Assembly (NCBI RefSeq): GCF_002224285.1
Contig: NZ_CP022436.1
Location: forward strand, 1,984,001 to 2,048,000
DNA: 64,000 nt
Direction of reading: 5' to 3'
DNA from: Arthrobacter sp. YN
GTDB lineage: Bacteria > Actinomycetota > Actinomycetes > Actinomycetales > Micrococcaceae
Positions 36,351 through 45,570 of this stretch are shown here, in pieces (positions within the stretch are counted from its first letter, which is position 1; the number at the start of each line of letters is the position of its first letter). The translations under genes were made by a program, and so were the position numbers. The notes beneath the pieces were generated by a model. It saw nothing but the letters and a program-made list of their open reading frames with translations, searched no databases and was not told where the DNA came from.

Positions 36351-37430
36351 TTGGAACTGTTGCCAACCATCTGGTTTGTGGCCATCGCGGTGCTGTGGAC
36401 GGGTTACCTCTTCCTGGAGGGCTTTGACCTTGGCGTCGGCATGCTCATGAAGCTCTTTGCCCGCAACAACACGGACCGCCGTGTGCTGCTCAACACCATC
36501 GGCCCCGTGTGGGACGGCAACGAGGTATGGCTGCTCACTGCGGCCGGAGCCACTTTCGCGGCCTTCCCGCTCTGGTACGCCTCGCTGTTTTCAGCCCTCT
36601 ACCTCCCGCTCCTGGCAGTCCTGGCCGCGCTGATCTTCCGGGCTGTCGCCTTCGAATACCGCGGCAAAGTGGACTCGGAGCGCTGGCGGAACCGCTGGGA
36701 CTGGGCGATCGCCGTTGGATCCTTCGTCGCAGCCTTCGGCATCGGTGCCGCCCTGGCGCTGACCACCACCGGTCTTCCGTTGAACGCCAACGGAGACCGC
36801 AGCGGCGGCCCCATGTCCTGGTTCAGTGGCTATGCGCTGCTGGGCGGTTTCGGTGTGGTGGCGTTCGCTCTGGTTCACGCCCTTGCCTTCCTGGCCCTGA
36901 AGACCGACGGCGATGTGCGGCACCGTGCACGCCGCTGGTTTGTGCGTTTGGTGCCGTTCGCGGTGTTGCCGATGTTCGGCTGGATGGTGTCCGTACAATT
37001 CCTCAGCGGTAAGCCGTGGACCTGGGCCCTGGTGGCGGCCGGAGTCGTGGCTGTCGTCCTGGCCTGGACGTTGGCCAGGGCAGGGGCAGAAGGACGGGCC
37101 TTCGGTGCCCTGGGCGGGTTCATTGTGTGCGCCACCGCTTCGATCTTCGGGGCAGCCTTCCCCGTGGTGATTCCTTCCACCCTTGATCCAGCGTTCAACC
37201 TGACCATTTCCAATGCCTCATCCTCGGACTACACACTGGGACTGATGAGCATTGTGGCCGCCGTAGGACTGCCCTTGGTGATCGCGTACCAGTCGTGGAC
37301 CTACTGGGTATTCCGCCGGCGCGTCAGCGCCGCGCATATCCCCGAAGCGCACGGTTTCCTTCCCGCGATTGCTGCCAAGGTCCTGATCCCCAAGGACAGC
37401 CAGCCAACCGCCGGCACCAAGGAAGGCTAA
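36351..37430 (+). CDS. cydB: Cytochrome bd oxidase subunit II
   Basis: 359-aa partner of CydA, membrane-embedded with about nine helices. The family start EGFDLGVGML and GPVWDGNEVWLL are clear. The start appears to be TTG at 36351, 18 bp after the cydA stop, with AGGGGA upstream. Translationally downstream of cydA in a single operon. Confidence 0.96.
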   Translation: MELLPTIWFVAIAVLWTGYLFLEGFDLGVGMLMKLFARNNTDRRVLLNTIGPVWDGNEVWLLTAAGATFAAFPLWYASLFSALYLPLLAVLAALIFRAVAFEYRGKVDSERWRNRWDWAIAVGSFVAAFGIGAALALTTTGLPLNANGDRSGGPMSWFSGYALLGGFGVVAFALVHALAFLALKTDGDVRHRARRWFVRLVPFAVLPMFGWMVSVQFLSGKPWTWALVAAGVVAVVLAWTLARAGAEGRAFGALGGFIVCATASIFGAAFPVVIPSTLDPAFNLTISNASSSDYTLGLMSIVAAVGLPLVIAYQSWTYWVFRRRVSAAHIPEAHGFLPAIAAKVLIPKDSQPTAGTKEG

Positions 37431-37437
37431 CGGCCCC

Positions 37438-40400
37438 ATGAAGCCCGTGTTCCCCTCCGGCCCGGCCACCCGATCCGCGCTGTACCTCATTGGGCTCCTG
37501 TCCGCCCTCAAGGCGCTGTCCCTGGTGCTCATGGCCCAGGCCGTGGCGGGGATGCTGGCAGGGCTCGCCTCCGGAACGGGGGACTGGAGCAGCGGACTTG
37601 TCTGGGGTGCTGTGGGAGCAGTCCTGAGGTCACTCACGGTCTGGGGCCAGGGCATCGCCTCCAGGCGGGCGGCACTTGGCGTCAAGGAGGAGTTGCGGGC
37701 GCAGCTGCTGCGGCGCTCACTGGCCGACCGTGCTTCATCCCCGGTAGAAGGAATGAACGACGGCGGCCTGGCGATCCTGGCGACGCGTGGCCTGGACGCG
37801 CTGGACGACTACTACACCCAGTACCTGCCCGCCTTGGTCAATTGCGCCACGGTACCGCTGTTGATCGGGGCCAGGATTCTCTTTGCCGACTGGGTCAGCG
37901 CGGTAGTGATCGTCCTGACGGTTCCGCTGGTGCCGTTGTTCATGGTCCTGATTGGCCGGCATACGGAGGACAACGTCAGGGACGCCCAGACAAGCCTCCG
38001 GAAACTCTCCGGCCACATCCTGGAACTGGCCAAGGGCCTTCCGGTGCTGGTGGGCCTGGGCCGCGCCACCGAACAACGCGCAGCCTTGGAAGACATTTCG
38101 GAGCAGTACCGGAGCCGGACCATGGGAACCCTCCGAACAGCCTTCCTGTCAGCGTTGGCGCTCGAACTCATTGCCACGATCTCCGTTGCCGTTGTAGCTG
38201 TGTTCATCGGCGTCAGGCTTGTGGGCGGCGACATGGCCCTGGAAGCCGGACTCCTGGCCCTTATCCTTGCCCCGGACTGCTACTTGCCGCTGCGGGAGCT
38301 GGGTACTGCCCACCACGCCAGCGACGACGGCAGGGCCGCCTTGGAAACCACCAATGCCGTGCTGGATGCCCCCGCGCACCAGGCCCTGCCTGACAAAGAA
38401 TCCTCCAACAGCATGCCGTCCGGCGTTGTGGTGGACGGGTTGTCGGTGACCTATCGCGGGAGGTCCACGGCCGCCGTCGGGCCCCTCAGCTTTACCGCCC
38501 CGCAAGGCAGCATTACAGCCCTCGACGGCGACAGCGGCGCCGGGAAGAGCACCGTCCTCGGTGTCCTTGCCGGACTGATCGGACCAGGGCCGGGAGCAGG
38601 CGTGACGGGAACCGTCACTGGAGCCGGGAAGGGTGCCGTGGCATGGGTGCCGCAACACCCCGCCATGGCAACAGGGACCGTCCAGGAAGAAGTGTCCCTG
38701 TATCTTGACGGATACAACGGAGATGCTGCCCAAGCCGTCACACGTGTTTTGTCGAAAGCAAGGGCTGCGCACCTGGCTGGGAAGAACCCGGCCGAACTGA
38801 GCCCCGGTGAACTGCGCCGTGTTGCGCTCGCCCGCGGACTGGCACGGGTGGAAGCAGGCGCCACCGTCCTGCTGCTCGACGAGCCCACCGCGCACTTGGA
38901 CCCCTACTCAGCCAGCGTGGTCCGCCACGCCATCGAGTCTCTGCGAGGCAACGTTACGGTCATCCTGGTGGCCCACGACGCCGCAACCCGTGCGCTCGCG
39001 GACCACGTGGTGCCCGTGGGAAACAAACGCTTCCATAATGCGCCCATGGTTCCGTCCGTGACCACAGGTGACACCCGGGAGACTGCCGCCGGCGAACAGC
39101 GCCAAACATCCATGACCGATGGTTTTACCCAGCGCACCCCACAGGCCGGCAATCTGAAGCGCCTGGTGCGGATCCTCCAACCCGTGCAGTGGAAGTTCGT
39201 CGCCGCCGGCACCGTGGCGGTCCTGGCTGCCCTGTTCGCGGTGGCATTGTCCGGTTTGTCCGGGTGGCTGATCATCAGGGCCAGCGAACAACCGCCCATC
39301 CTCTACTTGCTGGGCGCGATTGTCGGCGTCAGATTCTTCGGAATCGGCAGGGCAGTCCTGCGCTACTGTGAGCGGCTCCTGACCCACGACGCCGTATTCG
39401 CCGCCATGACCCGCCTCCGCGGAGCACTGTGGGGGACACTGAGCCGCAGGGCACTGTCATTGAGGCGCCTTCTCCAGGGCGGCAACGTGCTTGGCGCAAT
39501 CGTGGACGACGTCGATACCCTCCGGGACCTCCTGCCACGGGTTGCGCTGCCACCCGTCACCGCAGTGGGGGTGGGAGCTGCGGCGATCGCAGCCACAGCC
39601 ATCGTCCTGCCCGCCGCCCTGCCCGCTGTGGTGCTGGCTTCCGTGGTGGGACTTGCAATCGCCCCGCTCATTGCCGTCCTGGCCGACCGGAACGCTGCCA
39701 AGGGCGAACAGCACATGCGCTCCGTGGTACTTCACGGCGTGGCCTCAGCCCTGGACGCCCGGGCAGAACTGACGGCCAACGCAGTAGCCGGGCCGATCCT
39801 CAAGGATCTGCGAACCAAAGACCGCGCCGCCACCGTCTCTGCCCAGCGCTCGGCATGGGCTGAAGGCCTCGGCCAAGCCGTGATCGTCCTGGCATGCTCG
39901 CTGGCAGCCTTGTGGGCAGGTGTCCTCAGCGCTCCTTCGGTTGTCTCCGGTACGGTCCCACCCGAACTTGTGGCTGTCATCGTCCTGATGCAGCTGGCCT
40001 TGGTGGATGCCTTCAGCGGCATCGTTTCCGCGGTGCGCCAGGCTCCGGCGCTCGCGGCCGTGCTGGGCCGGGTTGCTGCGTCCGGGGCTTTGGACGTTTC
40101 TGGCGCCGATCTTTCCGAGGCAACCCGAACAGAGCTCGACGGCGGCCCGCGGCCACTCCCGGACCGCGACGGCGCAGCGGGGCTTGAATTGAAGGGTGCG
40201 GCGGCTGCCTGGCCCGGGGGTCCCGATGCCTTCGCCGGGATCACCGCTGAAGCCGGACCCGGCCGCTGGCTCGCGGTGACAGGGCCCTCGGGCGCGGGAA
40301 AGACCACGCTGCTGTCCGTGCTGCTGGGCTTCCTGCCGCTCACCCGGGGAACAGCGAAGCTGACGGGTACTGCCGCCTGGTGCCCCCAGGAAGCGCACCT

Positions 40401-40848
40401 GTTCGACTCCACCATCCGTGGGAACCTCCTGCTCAGCCGTCCAGCCGCGGCGAAGCCAAGCGAGGCCGAGATGTACAAGGCACTGGCGGACGTCGGACTT
40501 GATGTGGTGGTGGACGCCTTGCCGGACGGACTCGATGCCAGGATCGGGCCCGGCGGCTCGTTCCTCAGCGGAGGCGAACGGCAGCGGCTGGCGATGGCCA
40601 GGACCCTTCTGACCGGAGCGTCGGTACTTCTGCTCGACGAGCCCACTGCCCATCTGGACGCCGGTTCTGCACGGGAAATGATGGCCATTCTTCGCGAAGG
40701 CCTCAAGGACGTCACTGTTGTTCTGGTGACCCACAATCCCGACGACATTGATCCGGGGGATGCCCGGCTCGAACTGTCCGCAGCCCAGCCTGCGACGAAA
40801 CAAAGCATGGGCGCGCCGGAACTGGTGGGAAAGCGTACCCCTCAGTAA
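37438..40848 (+). CDS. cydDC: Fused CydD-CydC thiol-reductant ABC exporter
   Basis: Single 1136-aa chain combining CydD and CydC, which export glutathione/cysteine-type thiols and are needed for cytochrome bd assembly. First half: six TM helices, Walker A GDSGAGKST, signature LSPGELRRVAL and Walker B VLLLDEPTAHLD. Second half (from about residue 560): six TM helices, Walker A GPSGAGKTT, signature LSGGERQRLAM and Walker B VLLLDEPTAHLD. The linker near 545-565 is short. It starts seven bases after cydB, completing the operon. Fusion is seen in several actinobacteria and fixes a 1:1 stoichiometry. Confidence 0.95.
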   Translation: MKPVFPSGPATRSALYLIGLLSALKALSLVLMAQAVAGMLAGLASGTGDWSSGLVWGAVGAVLRSLTVWGQGIASRRAALGVKEELRAQLLRRSLADRASSPVEGMNDGGLAILATRGLDALDDYYTQYLPALVNCATVPLLIGARILFADWVSAVVIVLTVPLVPLFMVLIGRHTEDNVRDAQTSLRKLSGHILELAKGLPVLVGLGRATEQRAALEDISEQYRSRTMGTLRTAFLSALALELIATISVAVVAVFIGVRLVGGDMALEAGLLALILAPDCYLPLRELGTAHHASDDGRAALETTNAVLDAPAHQALPDKESSNSMPSGVVVDGLSVTYRGRSTAAVGPLSFTAPQGSITALDGDSGAGKSTVLGVLAGLIGPGPGAGVTGTVTGAGKGAVAWVPQHPAMATGTVQEEVSLYLDGYNGDAAQAVTRVLSKARAAHLAGKNPAELSPGELRRVALARGLARVEAGATVLLLDEPTAHLDPYSASVVRHAIESLRGNVTVILVAHDAATRALADHVVPVGNKRFHNAPMVPSVTTGDTRETAAGEQRQTSMTDGFTQRTPQAGNLKRLVRILQPVQWKFVAAGTVAVLAALFAVALSGLSGWLIIRASEQPPILYLLGAIVGVRFFGIGRAVLRYCERLLTHDAVFAAMTRLRGALWGTLSRRALSLRRLLQGGNVLGAIVDDVDTLRDLLPRVALPPVTAVGVGAAAIAATAIVLPAALPAVVLASVVGLAIAPLIAVLADRNAAKGEQHMRSVVLHGVASALDARAELTANAVAGPILKDLRTKDRAATVSAQRSAWAEGLGQAVIVLACSLAALWAGVLSAPSVVSGTVPPELVAVIVLMQLALVDAFSGIVSAVRQAPALAAVLGRVAASGALDVSGADLSEATRTELDGGPRPLPDRDGAAGLELKGAAAAWPGGPDAFAGITAEAGPGRWLAVTGPSGAGKTTLLSVLLGFLPLTRGTAKLTGTAAWCPQEAHLFDSTIRGNLLLSRPAAAKPSEAEMYKALADVGLDVVVDALPDGLDARIGPGGSFLSGGERQRLAMARTLLTGASVLLLDEPTAHLDAGSAREMMAILREGLKDVTVVLVTHNPDDIDPGDARLELSAAQPATKQSMGAPELVGKRTPQ

Positions 40849-40851
40849 CCT
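40846..40851 (+). promoter_or_regulatory. -10 box of leaderless promoter (tandem GNAT)
   Basis: TAACCT spans the cydDC stop codon and lies six bases before the ATG at 40858. Confidence 0.5.
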
Positions 40852-40857
40852 GTTGGC

Positions 40858-41867
40858 ATGCCTTTCAACGCCGCAAGCCCTGCCGTGCCCGATGCCGACA
40901 TCACCGGCCTGCAATGGCGGCCCGCCACCCTGGAGGACCTCGATAACTGGGCGGCCCTGATAGCCCGGACGGCCGCCGTCGAACATCCCGTCTGGTACGA
41001 AAAGCGCGGGGACTTGGCCCACATCCTGGAGTCCAGCAAGAACCCGCCGCAGACGAGCACCCTGCTGGGTCTGGACGCCGACGGCGCAGCACGCGCCTAC
41101 GGACGAATTTCAAAGAACCCGGAGGGCGACAAAGCCACCGGGGCGGCGTGCGTTGATCCCGACTGGCAGCAACGCGGGATTGGCTCCGCAGTTCTGGTGT
41201 GGCAGGAAGAGCAGGCTCGCAGGCGGTTCGCCGCTGATCAGGCTGCCGGGCACACCGACGCGCCGCCGCGGCTCCGCATCCAGACAGAAGAACAGCACGA
41301 GCACCAGGCCACTCTCCTGAGGGGGCATGGGTATGCTGCCGTGCGCTGGTTCAATGAGATGCACCGGCCTCTTTCCCACGAACTGCCCCAAGTACCACTG
41401 GGTGCTGGCCTGGAACTCAGGACCCTGGATCCGACGCTCTTTGAACCCGTGCGCCAAGCGCACAACGATGCATTCAGGGACCACTGGGGAGCGAACCCAG
41501 GGACGAAGAGTCCTGGCGCTTCACCATCGAGGAACCCACGGCGCGGCATGATCTCAGCGCAGTGGTTCTTGATTCACGGACGGGGGACGTGGCTGGATAC
41601 CAGCTGAGCAGCTTCGATCCCGATTCGGCAGCCGACCGCGGTTTCACAGAGGGCTATACGGAGCTCCTGGGCGTACGGCGAGCCTATAGGGGCCGTGGCA
41701 TAGCACAACTGCTGCTGGCGGATGCCATGCGCCGGTACACCGATGCCGGAATGGAGGTGGCGTCACTGGACGTGGACTCAGCCAATCCCACCGGGGCGCT
41801 GGAACTCTACCTGGGCATGGGCTACACGCCGGTGAACCGCAGTATGACGTGGGAGAAGATGCTCTAG
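40858..41867 (+). CDS. Tandem GNAT acetyltransferase, frameshifted as sequenced
   Basis: Two GNAT domains in one protein of about 337 aa, similar in layout to mycothiol synthase (MshD) but not assignable to it. N-terminal domain: acetyl-CoA loop QQRGIG; C-terminal domain: RAYRGRGIAQLLL and ANPTGALELYLGMGY. The first frame runs 40858-41607, the second covers the end to 41867. They join at 41496-41502, where one extra C or G in CCCAGGG would give HWGANP followed by DEESWRFTIEEP. The loss of one base fits the homopolymer pattern in this window. Converges on the DinB-like gene. Confidence 0.8.
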
Positions 41868-41871
41868 TGTC

Positions 41872-42389
41872 CTAGCCGTCCACATCATGGAGGTGGTGGA
41901 CAACATCGTGGAGGAAGTATTGGGAGAACGTCAGTACGGTAAATACGGATCCATTGCTTCGCGTTCCGGTGCGTTGCCAGTCATCCTCGGTGACCCGGGC
42001 GAAAGACCCGGCGATTTCCTTGCCCTCCGCCTCAAGTTCGTCGGCCACCGTCCGCGGATCAGCAGAACCGTACTCGCCATCGATCGCGGCCTGGTCCTGG
42101 TCCCAATTTGCGAACCGGGCGTCATCCTCCGAGAGCATCAGGTTCAGGCGCTGGTCGAACAGGCTGAAGACGTCGCGGACATGGCATGCGTACTCAAGGT
42201 TGGACCACGTGTGGTCATTCGGACGGGCGGCCACGTCCTCCCGACGCAGCACGGACCGCCACCGGGGAGCATGTTCAGGACGGTGCCCGGCACCGTGGAC
42301 GGAGTCACCGTGGCGGGGTCGAAACCGCATTCGGGGCAGGGCTCTGAGAGCACCCAGGTCCAGTCTTTTTCATCAGGGATGATCGGCAT
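41872..42389 (-). CDS. DinB-superfamily protein, frameshifted as sequenced
   Basis: About 172 aa when the frame is repaired. The N-terminal frame (from 42389) begins MPIIPDEKDWTWVLSEPCPE; the C-terminal frame (to 41872) holds the DinB-like four-helix bundle: NLEYACHVRDVFSLFDQRLN, and HDVVHHLHDV with His residues for a metal site. They join at the G4 run 42264-42267 (plus strand); a fifth G gives NMLPRWRSVLRRED. Such proteins bind a divalent metal and often act as thiol-dependent transferases; the reaction here is unknown. TAGACT six bases upstream supports the 42389 start. Confidence 0.75.
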
Positions 42390-42395
42390 GCGGCC

Positions 42396-42401
42396 AGTCT
42401 A
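42396..42401 (-). promoter_or_regulatory. -10 box of leaderless promoter (DinB-like gene)
   Basis: Minus-strand TAGACT, six bases before the ATG at 42389. Confidence 0.55.
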
Positions 42402-42516
42402 AGCCGATGAGGCCCGGACCCTGTGCAGCCCGGGAAATATGGTGTCTTTTTCCACTGACGCACGGACCATCCCAAGAGTAAAGTTCGTTCCGGGGGAGAG
42501 CCGGAAAGAGAAAACA

Positions 42517-42900
42517 ATGCTCAAGGATCAGCAGGTTGGTGCCGTCCTACCGGCACAGGACATAGCCCGGGCACGCGCGTACTACAGCGAAAAACTCGGA
42601 CTGGAACCCGAAAATCCGGATGACGACGACAACCTTCAGTACAGGTGCGGCGATGGAACGGGATTCTTCGTTTACCAGACATCCAATGCCGGGTCTGCGA
42701 AGAACACCCAGATGGGCTGGACGGTCGATGACGTCAAGGCCACCGTGCAGGAACTGCGCGGCAAGGGTGTCACGTTTGAGGACTACGACTTTCCTGGATT
42801 GAAAACTGAGGACGGCATCGCCACGATGCCTGACGGCAGCGCTGCGGCATGGTTCCTGGACAGCGAGGGAAACATCCTCAGCATCAACCAAACCGGTTAG
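42517..42900 (+). CDS. VOC family (glyoxalase-like) protein
   Basis: 127-aa single VOC protein: an early VLPAQDIARARAYYSEKLGL, a middle strand GTGFFVYQT, and the ending AAWFLDSEGNILSINQT. It could be a metal-dependent lyase, dioxygenase or binding protein; no substrate can be assigned. The ATG at 42517 has GGAAAGAG about eight bases upstream; the longer frame from 42439 is unlikely. Ends at a terminator shared with parC. Confidence 0.88.
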   Translation: MLKDQQVGAVLPAQDIARARAYYSEKLGLEPENPDDDDNLQYRCGDGTGFFVYQTSNAGSAKNTQMGWTVDDVKATVQELRGKGVTFEDYDFPGLKTEDGIATMPDGSAAAWFLDSEGNILSINQTG

Positions 42901-42930
42901 CCCGCGCGGTGGCCTCAGGCCACGGCATCA

Positions 42931-42962
42931 CAAAGGCCGGAGGTCGATACCCCCGGCCTTTG
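42931..42962. terminator. Terminator between VOC gene and parC
   Basis: CAAAGGCCGG pairs with CCGGCCTTTG around a 12-nt loop, between convergent genes. A smaller hairpin GTGGCC-TCA-GGCCAC lies just before (42909-42923). Confidence 0.75.
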
Positions 42963-42999
42963 CCGTGTCTGGCGGCTGTGCTGTTCGGCGCTGGTGCGG

Positions 43000-45516
43000 C
43001 TATTCTGCCGCTTCAACCCACGCCATGCTCGGTCCGATCGCCTCAACAGGCTGCGACAACGGCACGCCGGAACCATCCCTGCGGCCATGCTCGTGGGGGA
43101 GGGCCCGCGCCACGCCGGCTGCCGAGGATGCCTTGGCGGGGCCATGTCCCGCCCAGGCCAGCAGCAGGGTGTCTTCGCCCTTGAGGAAGCGGTGGACCCG
43201 GACGCCACCGGTAGCCCGGCCCTTGGCAGGATACTCCTCGAAAGCTGTCACTTTCGCGGTGCCGGGGGCCGTCCCGGGCAGGGCGCCGTTGGTACCGGCA
43301 ATGGTGACGACGACGGCGGCGGGATCGTTGGCGCGTACGGTTCCGAAGTGGATCACTTCATCACCGGCGGCCAGCTTGATGCCGGCCATACCGCCCGCCG
43401 TGCGGCCCTGCGGCCGGACGTTGGAGGCACTGAACCGGAGCAATTGTGCCTGCCTCGTGACGAAGACGAGATCGACGTCGTCCTCCTGTGCCGCTTCCAC
43501 AGCGAGGACCGAATCCTTGTCCTTCAGCGCGATGATTTCCCAGTCCTCACGGTTCAACGGATAGTCCGGTTGAACCCGTTTGACGATGCCCTGGACGGTG
43601 CCGATAGCGAGGATGGCGTCCAAGGGAACGAACGCCACCAGCGTCTCGCCCTTGACCAAGGTGATGAAGTCCTTCGCAGGGACGCCGCCGGCAAGGTTGG
43701 GAAGACCGGACATCGGAGGGAGGACGGGCATGTCCATGACCTGCAGGCGCAGCATGCGGCCTTTCGATGTCACCGCGCCAATCTCTCCCCGGGCAGTGGT
43801 CTTGACCACCGAGCGGAAGACATCGTGCTTGGCCCGGGGTCCCGCTTCGGCCAGCGGCTCCTGGTTGGACGTCCTGGCGATCTGGCCTGAGACGCTGAGC
43901 AGGGCCCAGCAGGGGTCATCAGGAATCTCCAGGGGCAGGGCCGCGGCCTTGCCCTTGGGGCCGGGAGTGGAGGCTGCGAGGGCTGCAGCGACGGTGGGGG
44001 AGACGGCCTCGGATTCCAACAAAACCGTGCGCCGGGGTGTGCCATACTTCTCCGCGACTACAGCCAACTCGCCGGAGACGAGGTCGCGGAGCAACTCATC
44101 GGAGGCCAGGATGGCCTCAAGTGCCTCGATTTCGCGGCGGAGCTCGTCCTGTTCCTTTTCCAGTTCGAGCCGGGAATACTTGGTCAGCTGCCGCAGGCGC
44201 AGTTCCAGGATGTAATTGGCCTGGATTTCGGTGAGGTCATAGATGGACATCAACCGCTCGCGGGCGGCAGACGCTTCGTCGGAGGAACGGATGATCTGGA
44301 TGACCTCGTCGATGTCAACGATTGCGATCAGCAGGCCCTCCACCAAGTGGAGGCGGTCCTTCTTCTTGCCCAGGCGGAAGGACGTACGGCGGCGCACCAC
44401 AGTCAGCCGGTGCTCAACGTACACCTGCAACAACTGCAGGAGCCCCAGCGTCTGCGGCTGCCCGTCCACCAACGTGACGTTGTTGATCCCGAAGGAATCT
44501 TCCATGGGTGAGTAGCGGTACAGCTGCTGGAGAACGGCGTTGGGGTTGAAGCCGTTCTTGAGCTCGATGACCAGGCGCAAGCCGTGGTTGCGGTCCGTCA
44601 GATCCACGACATCGCTGATGCCTGTCAGCTTCTTGGCGTTGACGGCATCCTTGATCTTCTCGATCACCTTTTCCGGGCCCACCATGTAGGGGAGCTCAGT
44701 GACCACCAGACCGGTCCGGCGGGCTGACAACTGTTCCACCTCGACCTTGGCGCGGGTTTTGAAGGAACCGCGGCCGGTGGCGTAGGCGTCACGGATTCCG
44801 TCCAGCCCAACGATCCGGCCGCCTGTGGGAAGGTCGGGACCCGGGATGAACCTCATAATGTCATCCAGCGTGGCGCCGGGGTTGGCGATCAGGTGGCGTG
44901 CAGCGGCGATGACCTCGACGAGGTTGTGTGGAGGCATGTTCGTTGCCATGCCCACCGCGATGCCCGTCGTGCCATTAACAAGCAGGTTGGGGAAAGCTGC
45001 CGGGAGGACATCCGGCTGGGTCAGTTGGTTGTCGTAGTTGGGGACGAAGTCAACTACGTCTTCGTCCAAGTGGTCCGTCATGGTCAGTGCGGCGGCGGCC
45101 AAGCGTGCCTCGGTGTACCGCGGTGCTGCCGGTCCGTCGTCGAGCGATCCGAAGTTCCCGTGGCCATCAATCAGTGGCAGGCGGAGGGAAAAGTCCTGCG
45201 CCATGCGCACCATGGCGTCATAGATCGCGGTGTCGCCGTGGGGGTGGAGCTTGCCCATGACTTCGCCCACCACGCGGGCGCTCTTGACGTGTCCGCGATC
45301 CGGGCGGAGGCCCATATCGGACATCATGTAAAGGATGCGCCGTTGAACGGGCTTCAGTCCGTCGCGGGCGTCCGGGAGCGCACGCGAATAAATCACTGAG
45401 TAGGCGTACTCCAGGAAGGAGCCTTCCATCTCCGAAGTGACGTCGATGTCCACGATGTTCTCGGTGAAATCGCCGAGGGGTTCGGCTGTCCGTGCTGATT
45501 TTTGGCTGCGGGCCAT
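43000..45516 (-). CDS. parC: Type IIA topoisomerase A subunit (topoisomerase IV ParC)
   Basis: DNA-cleaving subunit partnering ParE. 838 aa. N-terminal breakage-reunion domain with [36 protein letters not shown] and catalytic Tyr in APRYTEARL; coiled-coil gate ([20 protein letters not shown]); C-terminal beta-pinwheel. The GyrA-box found in true gyrase is not evident, and its location opposite parE supports ParC. ATG at 45516; divergent from the GNAT/ACS gene, 53 bp apart. Confidence 0.9.
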   Translation of the reverse strand: MARSQKSARTAEPLGDFTENIVDIDVTSEMEGSFLEYAYSVIYSRALPDARDGLKPVQRRILYMMSDMGLRPDRGHVKSARVVGEVMGKLHPHGDTAIYDAMVRMAQDFSLRLPLIDGHGNFGSLDDGPAAPRYTEARLAAAALTMTDHLDEDVVDFVPNYDNQLTQPDVLPAAFPNLLVNGTTGIAVGMATNMPPHNLVEVIAAARHLIANPGATLDDIMRFIPGPDLPTGGRIVGLDGIRDAYATGRGSFKTRAKVEVEQLSARRTGLVVTELPYMVGPEKVIEKIKDAVNAKKLTGISDVVDLTDRNHGLRLVIELKNGFNPNAVLQQLYRYSPMEDSFGINNVTLVDGQPQTLGLLQLLQVYVEHRLTVVRRRTSFRLGKKKDRLHLVEGLLIAIVDIDEVIQIIRSSDEASAARERLMSIYDLTEIQANYILELRLRQLTKYSRLELEKEQDELRREIEALEAILASDELLRDLVSGELAVVAEKYGTPRRTVLLESEAVSPTVAAALAASTPGPKGKAAALPLEIPDDPCWALLSVSGQIARTSNQEPLAEAGPRAKHDVFRSVVKTTARGEIGAVTSKGRMLRLQVMDMPVLPPMSGLPNLAGGVPAKDFITLVKGETLVAFVPLDAILAIGTVQGIVKRVQPDYPLNREDWEIIALKDKDSVLAVEAAQEDDVDLVFVTRQAQLLRFSASNVRPQGRTAGGMAGIKLAAGDEVIHFGTVRANDPAAVVVTIAGTNGALPGTAPGTAKVTAFEEYPAKGRATGGVRVHRFLKGEDTLLLAWAGHGPAKASSAAGVARALPHEHGRRDGSGVPLSQPVEAIGPSMAWVEAAE

Positions 45517-45557
45517 GGGGTCGGTGAATCCTTGAGGTTGTACTGCGGATGTTTAGC

Positions 45558-45570
45558 TAGGCTAAGCCTA
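45558..45570. promoter_or_regulatory. Palindrome over leaderless promoter of the GNAT/ACS gene
   Basis: TAGGCT-A-AGCCTA is a perfect 13-bp palindrome. Its first half is the -10 box, six bases before the ATG, and its last base is the A of the ATG. The surrounding 19 bp match 13 positions of the DtxR/IdeR iron-box consensus. Confidence 0.5.
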
